Below, piece by piece: positions 37,146-45,957 of a DNA stretch of 64,000 nucleotides. Both the position numbers and the translations under genes were made by a program. Location of the stretch: contig NZ_PDJV01000002.1 in NCBI RefSeq assembly GCF_004116465.1, positions 186,001 to 250,000 on the forward strand. The letters are read 5' to 3'. The stretch is from Arcobacter sp. F2176 (GTDB lineage: Bacteria > Campylobacterota > Campylobacteria > Campylobacterales > Arcobacteraceae). Position 1 is the first letter of the stretch. Each line of letters opens with the position of its first letter. The notes under the pieces were generated by a model. That model did no database searches. It worked only from the letters and a program-made list of their open reading frames with translations, and had not been told where the DNA came from.

Positions 37146-37649
37146 ATGATAGTATCAATGATAGTAGCTTATGGAAAGAATTGGGAAATAGGTTTAAATA
37201 ATGAAATGCTATGGCATATCTCTGAGGATTTTAAAAACTTTAAAACTATAACTTCCGGGCACCATATTTTAATGGGAAGAAAAACCTTTGAATCAATAGG
37301 TAAGCCCTTACCAAATAGAACTTCACTTGTACTAACAAAAGGTGGTTTTGAATATGAAGGTGTGGAGACATTTTCTGATATATATGAGGCTTTGAATTGT
37401 GCTAGAGAAAAAGGAGAGGAAGAATTATTTATAATAGGTGGGGCTACTATTTATAAAACTTTATTTGAGTATGTTGATAAAATGTATTTAAGTGAAGTTG
37501 ATTATTCAGGAGAAGCAGATGCATACTTAGAACCTATTGATTTTTCAACTTGGGATTTAGCTCAACAAAGAGATTATGAAGCAATCAAAGAAGATGGCAA
37601 AATAAAAAGCCCAGCTTGGAAATTTAAAGTTTATGTAAAAAAAGATTAA
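37146..37649 (+). CDS. folA: Dihydrofolate reductase FolA
   Basis: 167 residues. Reduces dihydrofolate, which ThyA produces. The signature is plain: MIVAYGKNWEIGLNNEMLWHISEDFKNFK in pieces, with the active-site acid in the LWHISEDF region, GHHILMGRKTFESIGKPLPNR, and LFIIGGATIYKTLFEYVDKMYL with the NADPH-binding GG. It usually has Asp or Glu after LPW; here the WHISED string places Glu or Asp nearby, as in many bacterial DHFRs. Convergent with the HPP-family gene, sharing no gap. Confidence 0.95.
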   Translation: MIVSMIVAYGKNWEIGLNNEMLWHISEDFKNFKTITSGHHILMGRKTFESIGKPLPNRTSLVLTKGGFEYEGVETFSDIYEALNCAREKGEEELFIIGGATIYKTLFEYVDKMYLSEVDYSGEADAYLEPIDFSTWDLAQQRDYEAIKEDGKIKSPAWKFKVYVKKD

Positions 37650-38213
37650 TCAATCTTCTTCAAACCATTTAAAATTAAAAATTTTATGTGAATGTGGATA
37701 ATGTCTATGTGCAGGGATATTATTCACAACTACTGCAATTATCAAAAGAATAAAAGCTCCAGATGCTACTGGATATAAAACATATAAAAATCCTAAATCA
37801 TGTATTTGATTACTGCCAATTACAGCAATGAGGGCTGTTGCACCTCCTGGAGGATGAAGTGTTAAAGTTACTTGCATAATCAAAATAGAAGTGGCAACTG
37901 CAAAAGCAGAACAAAATAATATATGATTATGAAATAGTTTAAAAGATATAACTCCTATAAGTGCGGATAAAATATGTCCACCAATGAGATTTCTAGGTTG
38001 GGCAAGGGGAGAATTTACAGCTCCATAAACTAATACAGCACTTGCACCAAAAGAACCAATTACTAAAGTTAAATCATTATCATTTAGAATATCACTGTGA
38101 AATAAAGAGATAGCTAAAATACCTACAAATGAACCTATCCAAGACCAAATAATATTAGCTCTTTCAATAGGTTCAGTATTTACTTTTTTAAATTGTTTAA
38201 AAAACTTTTTCAT
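37650..38213 (-). CDS. HPP-family integral membrane protein
   Basis: 187 residues with about four or five membrane helices and the HPP-family core TLHPPGGATALIAVIGS that gives the family its name, plus FGASAVLVYGAVNSPLAQPRNLIGGH. The C-terminus is His-rich (PAHRHYPHSHK). Members have been tied to nitrite transport in chloroplasts, but the bacterial role is unsettled. Its stop adjoins the folA stop, so the two genes converge with no spacer. Confidence 0.88.
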   Translation of the reverse strand: MKKFFKQFKKVNTEPIERANIIWSWIGSFVGILAISLFHSDILNDNDLTLVIGSFGASAVLVYGAVNSPLAQPRNLIGGHILSALIGVISFKLFHNHILFCSAFAVATSILIMQVTLTLHPPGGATALIAVIGSNQIHDLGFLYVLYPVASGAFILLIIAVVVNNIPAHRHYPHSHKIFNFKWFEED

Positions 38214-38281
38214 ATATTAATCCATTTTTCAAGAAATAAATGAATCTTAGCCAAAAGAAAAAGGTAAAAGTATGATTTAAA

Positions 38282-38497
38282 TCAATTCTTTTTTTGCTCT
38301 TCTCTTATATTTGTAATTGTTTTTCCACCAATTGCATAATTATCAGTAGAAACCTCTTCTATAAGAACAACAGCACTTGAAGCTCCTCTTCCAAAAATCT
38401 CTGAAAAAAGTTCAGTTATACCTTTTGAAAGTTTTTCTTTTTGTTCTTTTGTTGCCCCTCCATCTTCGTGGGTCATTTTTACATTTATATATGGCAT
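38282..38497 (-). CDS. 4-oxalocrotonate-tautomerase-family small protein
   Basis: 71 residues beginning MPYINVKMTHEDGGATKEQ. Tautomerases use Pro1 as catalytic base after Met removal, and that requirement decides the start at 38497, preceded by AAAGGAATAAAT; the frame is open 21 codons further upstream but such an extension would bury the proline. VLIEEVSTDNYAIGGK matches the family C-terminal strand. It lies just downstream of the MFS gene and may share its transcript. The substrate is unknown. Confidence 0.9.
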   Translation of the reverse strand: MPYINVKMTHEDGGATKEQKEKLSKGITELFSEIFGRGASSAVVLIEEVSTDNYAIGGKTITNIREEQKKN

Positions 38498-38578
38498 ATT
38501 TATTCCTTTAAGATGTTCCCATTTTAAAGGGAACTTATATTTAATAACTTCTTTTAACAAGATTTGTAAAAAATCTTT

Positions 38579-39763
38579 CTATTCCTTTACTATATTTAGA
38601 ATTTTTGAGATAAACAATAATACTACACCTGAAAATACAATAAAAGCAGTTAAATAAAGTGCATAAGTGTAGTTTCCAAATTTATCTATTAAGGCTATAC
38701 TATATAATGGTGCTAAAACTTGTCCTACTCCATAAGCAGTTGTAAGTGCTCCCATTAGAACAACAGGGTTTGCACCTGAAAGTTTGCCTCCTAGACTCAT
38801 AAATAGTGCTACAAGACCTATAAAAGTACCTCCATATAAAACACCAGATAATAGGTTAAGGTATAGATTATTTGTAAGGGCTGAAATTAGTATTCCAACT
38901 ACTTGTAATAACATAGCAATAATGATTATATTTACACTTCCATATTTGTGTGCTAAATTCATCCAAATAATACAAGAGGGAATACCTGCTAGTCCAACAA
39001 GAGTCCAAGTAAGATTACCATATCCTTTTAGACCTTCAAGTGAATTAATAATATCAGGAATAAAAGTTGCTTGAACAACAAACCCAACACCTTCACAAAA
39101 ATATGCAATAATAAGAAGTATTACAAAGGGTGAAAATAGTTTTATATCAAAATGGTGTTTTACCACATTTGCATCTACTCTTTTACCAAAAGATAAAATA
39201 TACATAGAATAAAAAGATGCAAAAAAGGCAAAAATAGTTAAAACTAACCAAGCTTCTTGCCAAGTTCCCTGGAAATAAAATACTGCACGAACAATTAAAT
39301 CAGTAACTAAAATAGAAAACCCAATTCCTGAAAAATGTATCCCCATGGCTTTTGTTTTATTATCTATTTTTAGTTTGTACATTACAATTGCAGAACCTAC
39401 AACTAAAGCCATAGCGGCTCCAAATCCTGCGATTATTCTTGAGATTAACCATAAAGTTTCATTATGTGTTGTAGCTAAAACTAAGGTTGTTAAAATAGAT
39501 ATAATCATCCCAAGTCTAAAAAACTTTACCTTTGTATATATATCTTTTATGAATACAGCAAAAATAGAACCAGCTAAATATCCTGCATAATTAACAGAAG
39601 CTAAAATACCAGCAAAACTAACAGTTAAATAATCTTCAAGCATAGGAGGAAGTAAAGATGTAAATACAAATCTTGCTACTCCCACTCCAATAATTAATGC
39701 AAGGATTCCTGCGAGTATAATAGAAGCATTTGAATCTTTATCTAAAAGGTTTATTTTTTTCAA
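38579..39763 (-). CDS. YbfB/YjiJ-type MFS transporter
   Basis: 394 residues, twelve hydrophobic segments. The N-terminal half has GIGVARFVFTSLLPPML and GYLAGSIFAVF, typical of YbfB/YjiJ-type major facilitator proteins (a group with tightly linked LysR regulators). The start is TTG at 39763, after AAAGGAATAGAGT. It diverges from a LysR regulator over a single palindromic promoter, so it is the likely regulatory target. Export of a metabolite or drug is the usual role. Confidence 0.88.
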   Translation of the reverse strand: MKKINLLDKDSNASIILAGILALIIGVGVARFVFTSLLPPMLEDYLTVSFAGILASVNYAGYLAGSIFAVFIKDIYTKVKFFRLGMIISILTTLVLATTHNETLWLISRIIAGFGAAMALVVGSAIVMYKLKIDNKTKAMGIHFSGIGFSILVTDLIVRAVFYFQGTWQEAWLVLTIFAFFASFYSMYILSFGKRVDANVVKHHFDIKLFSPFVILLIIAYFCEGVGFVVQATFIPDIINSLEGLKGYGNLTWTLVGLAGIPSCIIWMNLAHKYGSVNIIIIAMLLQVVGILISALTNNLYLNLLSGVLYGGTFIGLVALFMSLGGKLSGANPVVLMGALTTAYGVGQVLAPLYSIALIDKFGNYTYALYLTAFIVFSGVVLLFISKILNIVKE

Positions 39764-39779
39764 ACTCTATTCCTTTGTT

Positions 39780-39816
39780 TTTGACATAATATCACTAAAA
39801 ATGATATTATGTCAAA
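39780..39816. promoter_or_regulatory. Symmetric palindrome encoding two overlapping divergent promoters
   Basis: TTTGACATAATATCA (39780-39794), loop of seven, TGATATTATGTCAAA (39802-39816): perfect 15-base arms. On the plus strand TTGACA (39781-39786), 18 bases, TATTAT (39805-39810) is a good sigma-70 promoter for the LysR gene. By symmetry the minus strand has TTGACA (complement of 39810-39815), 18 bases, TATTAT (complement of 39786-39791) for the MFS gene. The same palindrome would be the natural LysR binding site. Confidence 0.8.
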
Positions 39817-39852
39817 TAATTAATCATGATTAGTGATATAAGGAAAAGTGAT

Positions 39853-40680
39853 ATGGATTCAAACTTACTAAAAGTATTTGTAAGTGTTGCAAATAAGAAG
39901 TCTATTTCAAAAGCTGCAAATAGTTTAAAATATGCTCAGTCAAATGTAACTTCTAGAATAAAACAGTTAGAAAAAAATCTTGAATGTAAACTTTTTCATA
40001 GAGTTCCTTCTGGTGTTATCTTAACACATGAAGGGGAAAGACTTTACCCACATGCAGTAGATATTATAAAAAAAATAGAGTTAGCAACTTTAGATATGAA
40101 AGATATGCTAAAGCAAGAGCAGTTAATTGTTGCTTCAACTGAATCAAATGCTGTGACAAGAATAGTAAACTTTTTAATAAATATACACAATGAATTCCCA
40201 GATATTCAACTAGAACTTATCACAAATACAACAGGTGAAATCAAAAAAATGATAATGGACTACAAAGTAGATATGGCTTTTGTTAGTGGTGTACCTCAAG
40301 AAAATGAACTCCTTGTATTAAATAAAGTTGATGAAGAATTAGTTTTAGTTGAACCTTTTGAGGAAGTGGTTCCAAATGTATTTTTGAGTTTTAAAAAAGG
40401 GTGTGCATACAGTGATTTTGCTCAAGATTATCTTTTTGAACTAACACAAGTGGAACACAAAAAGTTAGAATTTGGCAGCTATGATACTATTTTAGGATGT
40501 GTAAAAGCTGGAATGGGAAAATCAATACTTCCTTTAAGTATTGTAAAAAAATTAAGATTTGAAGATGAGGTTAAAATTTTGAAGTTAAATAAAAAAGCTT
40601 GGGATATGCCTACTTGTTTAGTATGTAGAAAAGATAATATTCCTAAAATTGCAGACTATTTAAAAGAACTTGCGTTATAA
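39853..40680 (+). CDS. LysR-family transcriptional regulator
   Basis: About 275 residues: the winged helix-turn-helix at the N-terminus (LLKVFVSVANKKSISKAANSL, KYAQSNVTSRIKQLEKNLECKLF in parts, RVPSGVILTHEGE) and a type-2 periplasmic-binding-like effector domain (IVASTESNAVTRIVNFL). The frame is open to 39826, but the ATG at 39853 follows AAGGAAAAGTGAT and gives the usual LysR start MDSNLLKVF. Divergent from the MFS gene and likely its activator/repressor. Confidence 0.92.
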   Translation: MDSNLLKVFVSVANKKSISKAANSLKYAQSNVTSRIKQLEKNLECKLFHRVPSGVILTHEGERLYPHAVDIIKKIELATLDMKDMLKQEQLIVASTESNAVTRIVNFLINIHNEFPDIQLELITNTTGEIKKMIMDYKVDMAFVSGVPQENELLVLNKVDEELVLVEPFEEVVPNVFLSFKKGCAYSDFAQDYLFELTQVEHKKLEFGSYDTILGCVKAGMGKSILPLSIVKKLRFEDEVKILKLNKKAWDMPTCLVCRKDNIPKIADYLKELAL

Positions 40681-40706
40681 AAATATGCAAATGCATATTT
40701 TTATAA
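40675..40706. terminator. Bidirectional terminator formed by two overlapping stop codons
   Basis: TTATAAAAATATGCA (40675-40689), two bases, TGCATATTTTTATAA (40692-40706): perfect 15-base arms. The palindrome contains the LysR stop (40678-40680) and the glycosyltransferase stop on the other strand (40701-40703). Each direction ends in a T-run (ATTTTTAT), so it should end both converging transcripts. Confidence 0.8.
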
Positions 40707-41813
40707 GATATTTAATTGATGAGCTAAAGCATCAGCGATTCTTTCATAGTTTCTTATATCTAAAAGTCTTTTTTGTCCATCAATTCCAACTTGAGTGATA
40801 TTTTCTTTTGGTAATGAGATTATCTCTTCAAGTTTTGTTTTAATTGAATCTTTGTCAAAGTCACAAAGCCAAGCTGTTTTGTTATCATCAAAAATAGAAA
40901 GATTGTTATCATTTTTTGACATTATACAAGGAACAGCAGAAGCATAATAATCCATGATTTTAACAGGTGTTGAGGTGTTAAATAAAGCAATATCAGGTAA
41001 AATTGATAAACCAATATCAGCTTTTGCAATTAAATCCAATAACTCCTCTTTTGATGTGGCATTACTTAATTCAAAATTTGCTCTTAAGTTAGGATATTTA
41101 CCCAATAACTCTTGGGCATATTCTGGGTCTTTTGTAGAAATCATGATTTTAAAGCTTTTAGTCTCAATTTGAGAAAAGGCATCTAATACTGTTTCAAATT
41201 CTCTTAATTTATCTAAAGTTCCTGCATAAAAAAATCTTTTTTCTTCACTTTCATGTTGTATATTTTCGTGTAAAACTTCTGGATCAATAGCTGAAGGAAT
41301 AACAAAAGTTTTTGTTTTCACATCTTTTAAATAGTTATCTCTCATTTTTATAGTTGTTGGAAGAAATAGGTCACAATCGTTTATTAGTGATGTTTCTTGG
41401 TGTAGTTTAATTTTATTTGAGATTATATCAAAATAGCTTTTTTTGTTGTTTGCTTCATCAATTTGAAGCTTGGCAATTCTTTTTGGAAATGATAATCTAA
41501 AAGCAACTTTATAATCAAAAACGATTCTTTTTTTAAGTACTTCTTTTAATATTTTTGTATCATTTCTTACAGCTACTATTTTATACTCTTTTAAATCTAT
41601 TCCATTATGTCCTAAAACATCTATAACATTTAGTTTATCTGCAAGGGGAATAATGATTTTATTATTATCTTTTCTTTCAAAAGATGCTTTATATTTAGAA
41701 AAATATATGATATGTATTTCAAAATGTTTAGTTAAGTATTTTTCAAATAAAGGGCCAATAAAACTATTATCGCTATATTCTGTTTGGTCAGTAATATATA
41801 AAAACTTTTGCAT
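40701..41813 (-). CDS. Glycosyltransferase, GT4-like
   Basis: 370 residues with a two-Rossmann GT-B layout: an N-terminal half without clear motif, then FVIPSAIDPEVLHENIQ, RFFYAGTLDKLREFETVLDAF, and the donor-binding ADIGLSILPDIALFNTSTPVKIMDYYASAVPCI with a conserved Glu-like TxPxKxxxY region. Such enzymes add sugars to surface polysaccharides or lipids. It is isolated here, with AAGGAGTATTC before the ATG at 41813; acceptor and sugar are unknown. Confidence 0.8.
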   Translation of the reverse strand: MQKFLYITDQTEYSDNSFIGPLFEKYLTKHFEIHIIYFSKYKASFERKDNNKIIIPLADKLNVIDVLGHNGIDLKEYKIVAVRNDTKILKEVLKKRIVFDYKVAFRLSFPKRIAKLQIDEANNKKSYFDIISNKIKLHQETSLINDCDLFLPTTIKMRDNYLKDVKTKTFVIPSAIDPEVLHENIQHESEEKRFFYAGTLDKLREFETVLDAFSQIETKSFKIMISTKDPEYAQELLGKYPNLRANFELSNATSKEELLDLIAKADIGLSILPDIALFNTSTPVKIMDYYASAVPCIMSKNDNNLSIFDDNKTAWLCDFDKDSIKTKLEEIISLPKENITQVGIDGQKRLLDIRNYERIADALAHQLNIL

Positions 41814-41949
41814 GAATACTCCTTTTTACTTCCGAGTATACTAATTTTACATAGCATTAAAAAAGCATTTCGAAATACAGCTGATTTTTGACCTAGGTTT
41901 AATCAAGTTTTTATAAAAAATAGTCGAAAATAAGAAAAAAGGTTTTGGA

Positions 41950-42324
41950 TTGGAATATACAACACAAAGAATGGTAACTTATCCTCATCTAAATGCTGCT
42001 GGTATTTTAGTTGGTGGGACAGCTTTATCTTGGATTGACCAAGATGCTATGGTTTATGCTGCAAATTTATTAGATACTAGTAGAATTGCTACTGCAAAAG
42101 TATCAGAAGTCGTATTTAATAGTGCTGCAAATATTGGTGATATTTTAATTACAGGAGTTGAACTAGTAAGAGTAGGAAAAACTTCAATTACATTAAAATG
42201 TGAACTTAGAAATAAAACAACAAATAAAGTAATAGTTCAAGTTGAAGAAGTAGTTTTAGTAACAATTGATTTTAACAAAAAACCAACTCCACACAAACTT
42301 TATAAAGAGAAAATGGCTAAATAA
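41950..42324 (+). CDS. Acyl-CoA thioesterase, YciA-like hotdog fold
   Basis: 124 residues, one hotdog domain. The motif GGTALSWIDQDAMVYAANLLD carries the conserved Asp of the cytosolic acyl-CoA hydrolase group, followed by ATAKVSEVVFNSAANIGDILITG, split here for length, and VRVGKTSITLKCEL. It hydrolyses acyl-CoA to free acid and CoA; chain-length preference is not readable. The start is TTG at 41950, preceded by AAAAAAGGTTTTGGA. Confidence 0.85.
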   Translation: MEYTTQRMVTYPHLNAAGILVGGTALSWIDQDAMVYAANLLDTSRIATAKVSEVVFNSAANIGDILITGVELVRVGKTSITLKCELRNKTTNKVIVQVEEVVLVTIDFNKKPTPHKLYKEKMAK

Positions 42325-42328
42325 TTTT

Positions 42329-43195
42329 TTATGAGAAAAGAACTGACCTCATAGAAAAAGAGCCTTCTTGAAATCCTTGAGCAAAATATTTATGTTGTTC
42401 ATCTTTTTTTACACATCCTAAAACATATAAAAGTGGCAAAAAGTGCTCAGGGCTAGGAACTGCCATCAGAGCATCTTTGCCCATTTCTTGGTAATTTACT
42501 AAAGCCTCATAATCACCACTATCTATTTTTGAAGTTACTTTTTCATCAAAACTTTTTGCCCAATCATGAACTACATCTCTAGTACCATGCATAGTATCAC
42601 TTTTTGCACTGGGAATATTATGAACAATATTTCCTGAACCTATTATCATAATCCCTTGTTTTCTTAGCTCATACATCTCATTTGCTAATAAAAAATGCTC
42701 TTTTGGAGTCATTGATTGGGCTAAGCTAAACTCAAATACTGGTACATCAGCTTTTGGGAAAAGTCTTGATAATACAGTCCAAGCTCCATGGTCCAAACCT
42801 CTTATTGGGTCTGTAAAGACCTCTTCTTTGAATGTCTCTGAGACATGTTTTGCAATTTTTGGGGCACCAGGGGCTGGATATTTAAATTCATACATAAATT
42901 CAGGAAAACCATAATAATCATATATTGTCTCAGGATTAGCAGCTGTACTGACAGCTGGAAACATGGTCTCCCAATGTGCTGAAATTACTAAGATGGCTTT
43001 TGGTTTTTTTATTAATTGAGCGATTTTTTCCCATTCTTTAGTAAATCTATTTTCTATAAAGGCGTTCATAGGTGTTCCATGTCCTATAAATAGGGCAGGA
43101 GCTATTTTAGTACTTTCTTTTGCCCATGATGGTAGGGTGGCAAATAGGGTGCTAATACCTGCTAAGTAAGTAAATTTTCTTCGAGTGATACTCAT
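42329..43195 (-). CDS. Class III extradiol dioxygenase (LigB/DODA type) with Tat-like signal
   Basis: 288 residues. The N-terminus MSITRRKFTYLAGISTLFATLP has the TRRKFT twin-arginine pattern, a hydrophobic stretch and PSWAK, so Tat export is likely. Metal ligands of the LigB fold are visible in LFIGHGTPMN, ISAHWE and GLDHGAWTV; the DODA type is a zinc or iron-dependent aromatic-ring-opening enzyme with poorly defined natural substrates. It is convergent with the thioesterase, four bases apart. Confidence 0.85.
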   Translation of the reverse strand: MSITRRKFTYLAGISTLFATLPSWAKESTKIAPALFIGHGTPMNAFIENRFTKEWEKIAQLIKKPKAILVISAHWETMFPAVSTAANPETIYDYYGFPEFMYEFKYPAPGAPKIAKHVSETFKEEVFTDPIRGLDHGAWTVLSRLFPKADVPVFEFSLAQSMTPKEHFLLANEMYELRKQGIMIIGSGNIVHNIPSAKSDTMHGTRDVVHDWAKSFDEKVTSKIDSGDYEALVNYQEMGKDALMAVPSPEHFLPLLYVLGCVKKDEQHKYFAQGFQEGSFSMRSVLFS

Positions 43196-43281
43196 ATTTC
43201 AAATTATCCTAATAATTATAGTTTATTTTGAAGTATAAGATTATTTTATTAATTGATTATTAATATGTGTAAAATAGGGGT

Positions 43282-43716
43282 TTATGCTACAAACATCAAT
43301 TTTGCAAGAATGACAATTGCTATTGATAAAACTAAAGCATATGTATGAAAATAATTCATAAAAGCTATTGGTTCTTTTTTTGTGAGTTTGCAATACATAG
43401 TATAAATAACACCAATAATGATAAGAAATACAAAAAAAACTTTGATTAATAGTAAAACTTGTAGTGAAGAATTTATAACTCCTACTTCACTATTTATGTA
43501 TTTACTAAACATATATCCACCAGTGAATATAAGAACCAAAACAATAAGAGGATATATTTTAAGTCCACGCCCAACTATTGCTTCAATCATTTTTGCATGT
43601 AATTCTTTTCCCAATTTATTTTTAACTGCTGGAAAAATAATTACATCTGCAAAAATAAAACCTATAAAAATAATTGCACTTAGTAGGTGTAAGATTAGTA
43701 CGAAGGTATATTCCAT
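43282..43716 (-). CDS. CopD-like four-helix membrane protein
   Basis: 144 residues with four predicted helices (VLILHLLSAIIFIGFIFADV, YPLIVLVLIFTGGYMF, VLLLIKVFFVFLIIIGVIYT, TYALVLSIAIVILAKLMF). The HLLSA start and a second conserved His in YFHTYALVL match the CopD/DUF2269-like group of small cytochrome-b-like membrane proteins, whose role in copper handling or heme binding is uncertain. Single gene, followed leftwards by the DODA gene 87 bases away. Confidence 0.65.
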   Translation of the reverse strand: MEYTFVLILHLLSAIIFIGFIFADVIIFPAVKNKLGKELHAKMIEAIVGRGLKIYPLIVLVLIFTGGYMFSKYINSEVGVINSSLQVLLLIKVFFVFLIIIGVIYTMYCKLTKKEPIAFMNYFHTYALVLSIAIVILAKLMFVA

Positions 43717-43848
43717 TAGAAATCCTTAATTATAAATTAACTAGTGATAATTATAATCAGTATTGGATTTAATGGCATTGATTAGAATCAACATTTAAAT
43801 TTGATTTTTCTTAATGCTATTTCGAAAATGCTCACATTTTTTTAGTAT

Positions 43849-45957
43849 TTATTTTAAACTAAGTCCTACTTTATTTTTTTTTAAATCTATTGATATGATT
43901 TTTATCTTTTTTAGTTGTTGGTTTATGCTAAGTATTTCACTAGGGTGTGAGATTCTTTTTTCGCTCATTTGTGAGATGTGTATCATTCCATCATTTTTTA
44001 GACCTATATCTACAAAAGCTCCGAAGTCTGTGATATTTCGTACGATTCCAGAGACAAAAAATCCCTCTTTTAAGTCTTCTATTGTTTTGATATCATCTGA
44101 AAACTCTATTTCATCAAATTCGCTTCTTACATCAAATCCTGGTTTTTGTAACTCATTTATAATATCTTCTAAAAGAAGTTTTGAAGTGTTTAGCTCTTTT
44201 GCTATATTTTCAATATCACTTGTTTTTATATCTTCTATTTTATATTTTTTTTGTAAGGTACTTACTAAAGCATAATTTTCTGGGTGAATTGCAGTATTAT
44301 CCAAAATAGAACTTCCCTCTTTTATTCTTAAAAATCCCACCCCTTGTTCATAAGCTTTTGAACCTATACCTTTTACATCAAGTAGTTCTTTTTTTGATTT
44401 AAATTTTTTGATTTTTTCTCTATGGGCTATAATGTTTTTTGCCATAGTTTCACTAAAACCTGATACAAAAGATAAAAGCTTATATGAAGCAGAGTTTATG
44501 TCAACTCCTACTTTATTTACTAAGTCTATTGTTACATTTTCTAGTTTTGAAGCTAAATCTTTTTGATTTACATCGTGTTGGTATTGTCCAATACCAAGTG
44601 ATTTTGGGTCTATTTTAACCAAAGCTGCCATTGGATCACGAAGCCTTGAAGCTATTGAAATGGCACCTCTAATTGTAACATCAAGGTTGGGATACTCTTC
44701 ATTGGCTATTTTTGAAGCAGAATAAACACTTGCCCCTATTTCACTTACAACTGCAAATTTTACATCTAAAGAGTTTTCTTTTATAAAGTTTGATACAAAA
44801 GAGGCAGTTTCATTTGAAGCTGTTCCATTTCCTATGGCTATTGAGTTTACCTTGTGTTTTTTTATCAAAGCCAACAGAGTTTTAGCAGAGTTAGCAAAGT
44901 CTTCTTTTGGTTTTGTTGGATAAATAACTGCACTATCTAAAAAAAGTCCATCATCACTTATAACTGCCACTTTACAACCAGTTCTAAATCCAGGGTCTAG
45001 TCCTAAAATAGTCTGATTAACTAGGGGTGGAGTTAGAAGTAGTTCTTTTAGGTTTTTTCCAAAAAGATTTATGGCTTCATATGAAGCTTTTTCTTTTAAG
45101 ATTGTTATAGCTTCTCTTTTTAAACTAGGAAGTAGAAGTCTTTTTAGTCCATCTTTATAGGCATCAAATACAAGCTCACTTGAACTATTTGCCCAAGTTG
45201 GGATTTTGTATTTTTTTATATTTTCACAAATAAAATCTTCATCAACTTCAATTTTAAAAGTTAGTTCTTTTTCATTTGTTGCTCTATTTATGGCTAAAAA
45301 TCTATATGATTTTATATATTTTATTTTTTCATTTACTTCTGATAAGTTTTTATAAAGGCCATTTTTATCAAATGTTTTTGTGGGCTTAGTTTGTATTGTT
45401 CCGTAGTTTAAAATACTATTTCTAACTACTTCTTTTGATTTAAAATCATCTGCATATCTTTGGGCGATAATATCACTTGCACCTTTTAGTGCTTCATCTA
45501 CACTTGTAACTTCTTTATTTAAAAAAGATTTGGCTTTTTCTTGGCACTCTTTTTTACTGTATTTTAAACACTGTATAAAGTTTGCTAGAGGTTCTAAACC
45601 ATTTTGTATGGCAATTGTAGTTCTAGATGATTTTTTGTCTTTAAAGGGTGTGTAAATATCTTCTAGTGCTTGAAGTGTTGTGGCAGAATTTATATTTGCT
45701 TTGATTTTATCATCTAAGAAGTTTTTTTCTTGTAGAAGATTTAATATCTCCTCTTTTCTTTTTAAAAGTTTTAGTGAATAATTATAAATCTCTTCAAAAA
45801 CTCTTAGCTCTTCATCACTTGCATTTGAAGTTTGTTCTTTTCTATATCTTGCAATAAAAGGAATAGTACACCCATCATCAAGAAGTTGTAAGATATTTTT
45901 GATAACACTTTTAGAAAAAGATGTTTTCTCTTCTAAAAGTGTTATTAAGTTATCCAA
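43849..45957 (-). CDS. tex: Transcription accessory protein Tex
   Basis: About 702 residues. The Tex layout is complete: an N-terminal helical domain (DGCTIPFIARYRKEQTSNASD), a YqgF/RNase H-like domain (ILGLDPGFRTGCKVAVISDDG split at the Thr), helix-hairpin-helix repeats, and a C-terminal S1 RNA-binding domain (GFFVSGIVRNITDFGAFVDI). It binds RNA and affects transcription termination/processing. The ATG at 45978 is possible, but the TTG at 45957 follows AGAGGTATTGC and overlaps the previous gene by only eight bases, so I prefer it. Confidence 0.92.
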   Translation of the reverse strand: MDNLITLLEEKTSFSKSVIKNILQLLDDGCTIPFIARYRKEQTSNASDEELRVFEEIYNYSLKLLKRKEEILNLLQEKNFLDDKIKANINSATTLQALEDIYTPFKDKKSSRTTIAIQNGLEPLANFIQCLKYSKKECQEKAKSFLNKEVTSVDEALKGASDIIAQRYADDFKSKEVVRNSILNYGTIQTKPTKTFDKNGLYKNLSEVNEKIKYIKSYRFLAINRATNEKELTFKIEVDEDFICENIKKYKIPTWANSSSELVFDAYKDGLKRLLLPSLKREAITILKEKASYEAINLFGKNLKELLLTPPLVNQTILGLDPGFRTGCKVAVISDDGLFLDSAVIYPTKPKEDFANSAKTLLALIKKHKVNSIAIGNGTASNETASFVSNFIKENSLDVKFAVVSEIGASVYSASKIANEEYPNLDVTIRGAISIASRLRDPMAALVKIDPKSLGIGQYQHDVNQKDLASKLENVTIDLVNKVGVDINSASYKLLSFVSGFSETMAKNIIAHREKIKKFKSKKELLDVKGIGSKAYEQGVGFLRIKEGSSILDNTAIHPENYALVSTLQKKYKIEDIKTSDIENIAKELNTSKLLLEDIINELQKPGFDVRSEFDEIEFSDDIKTIEDLKEGFFVSGIVRNITDFGAFVDIGLKNDGMIHISQMSEKRISHPSEILSINQQLKKIKIISIDLKKNKVGLSLK

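Noticed and set aside
43814-44275. A 153-codon plus-strand frame opposite tex
   Set aside because: It is the complement of the S1/HhH part of tex, rich in Phe/Ser/Ile as expected for an antisense shadow, with no own signal.
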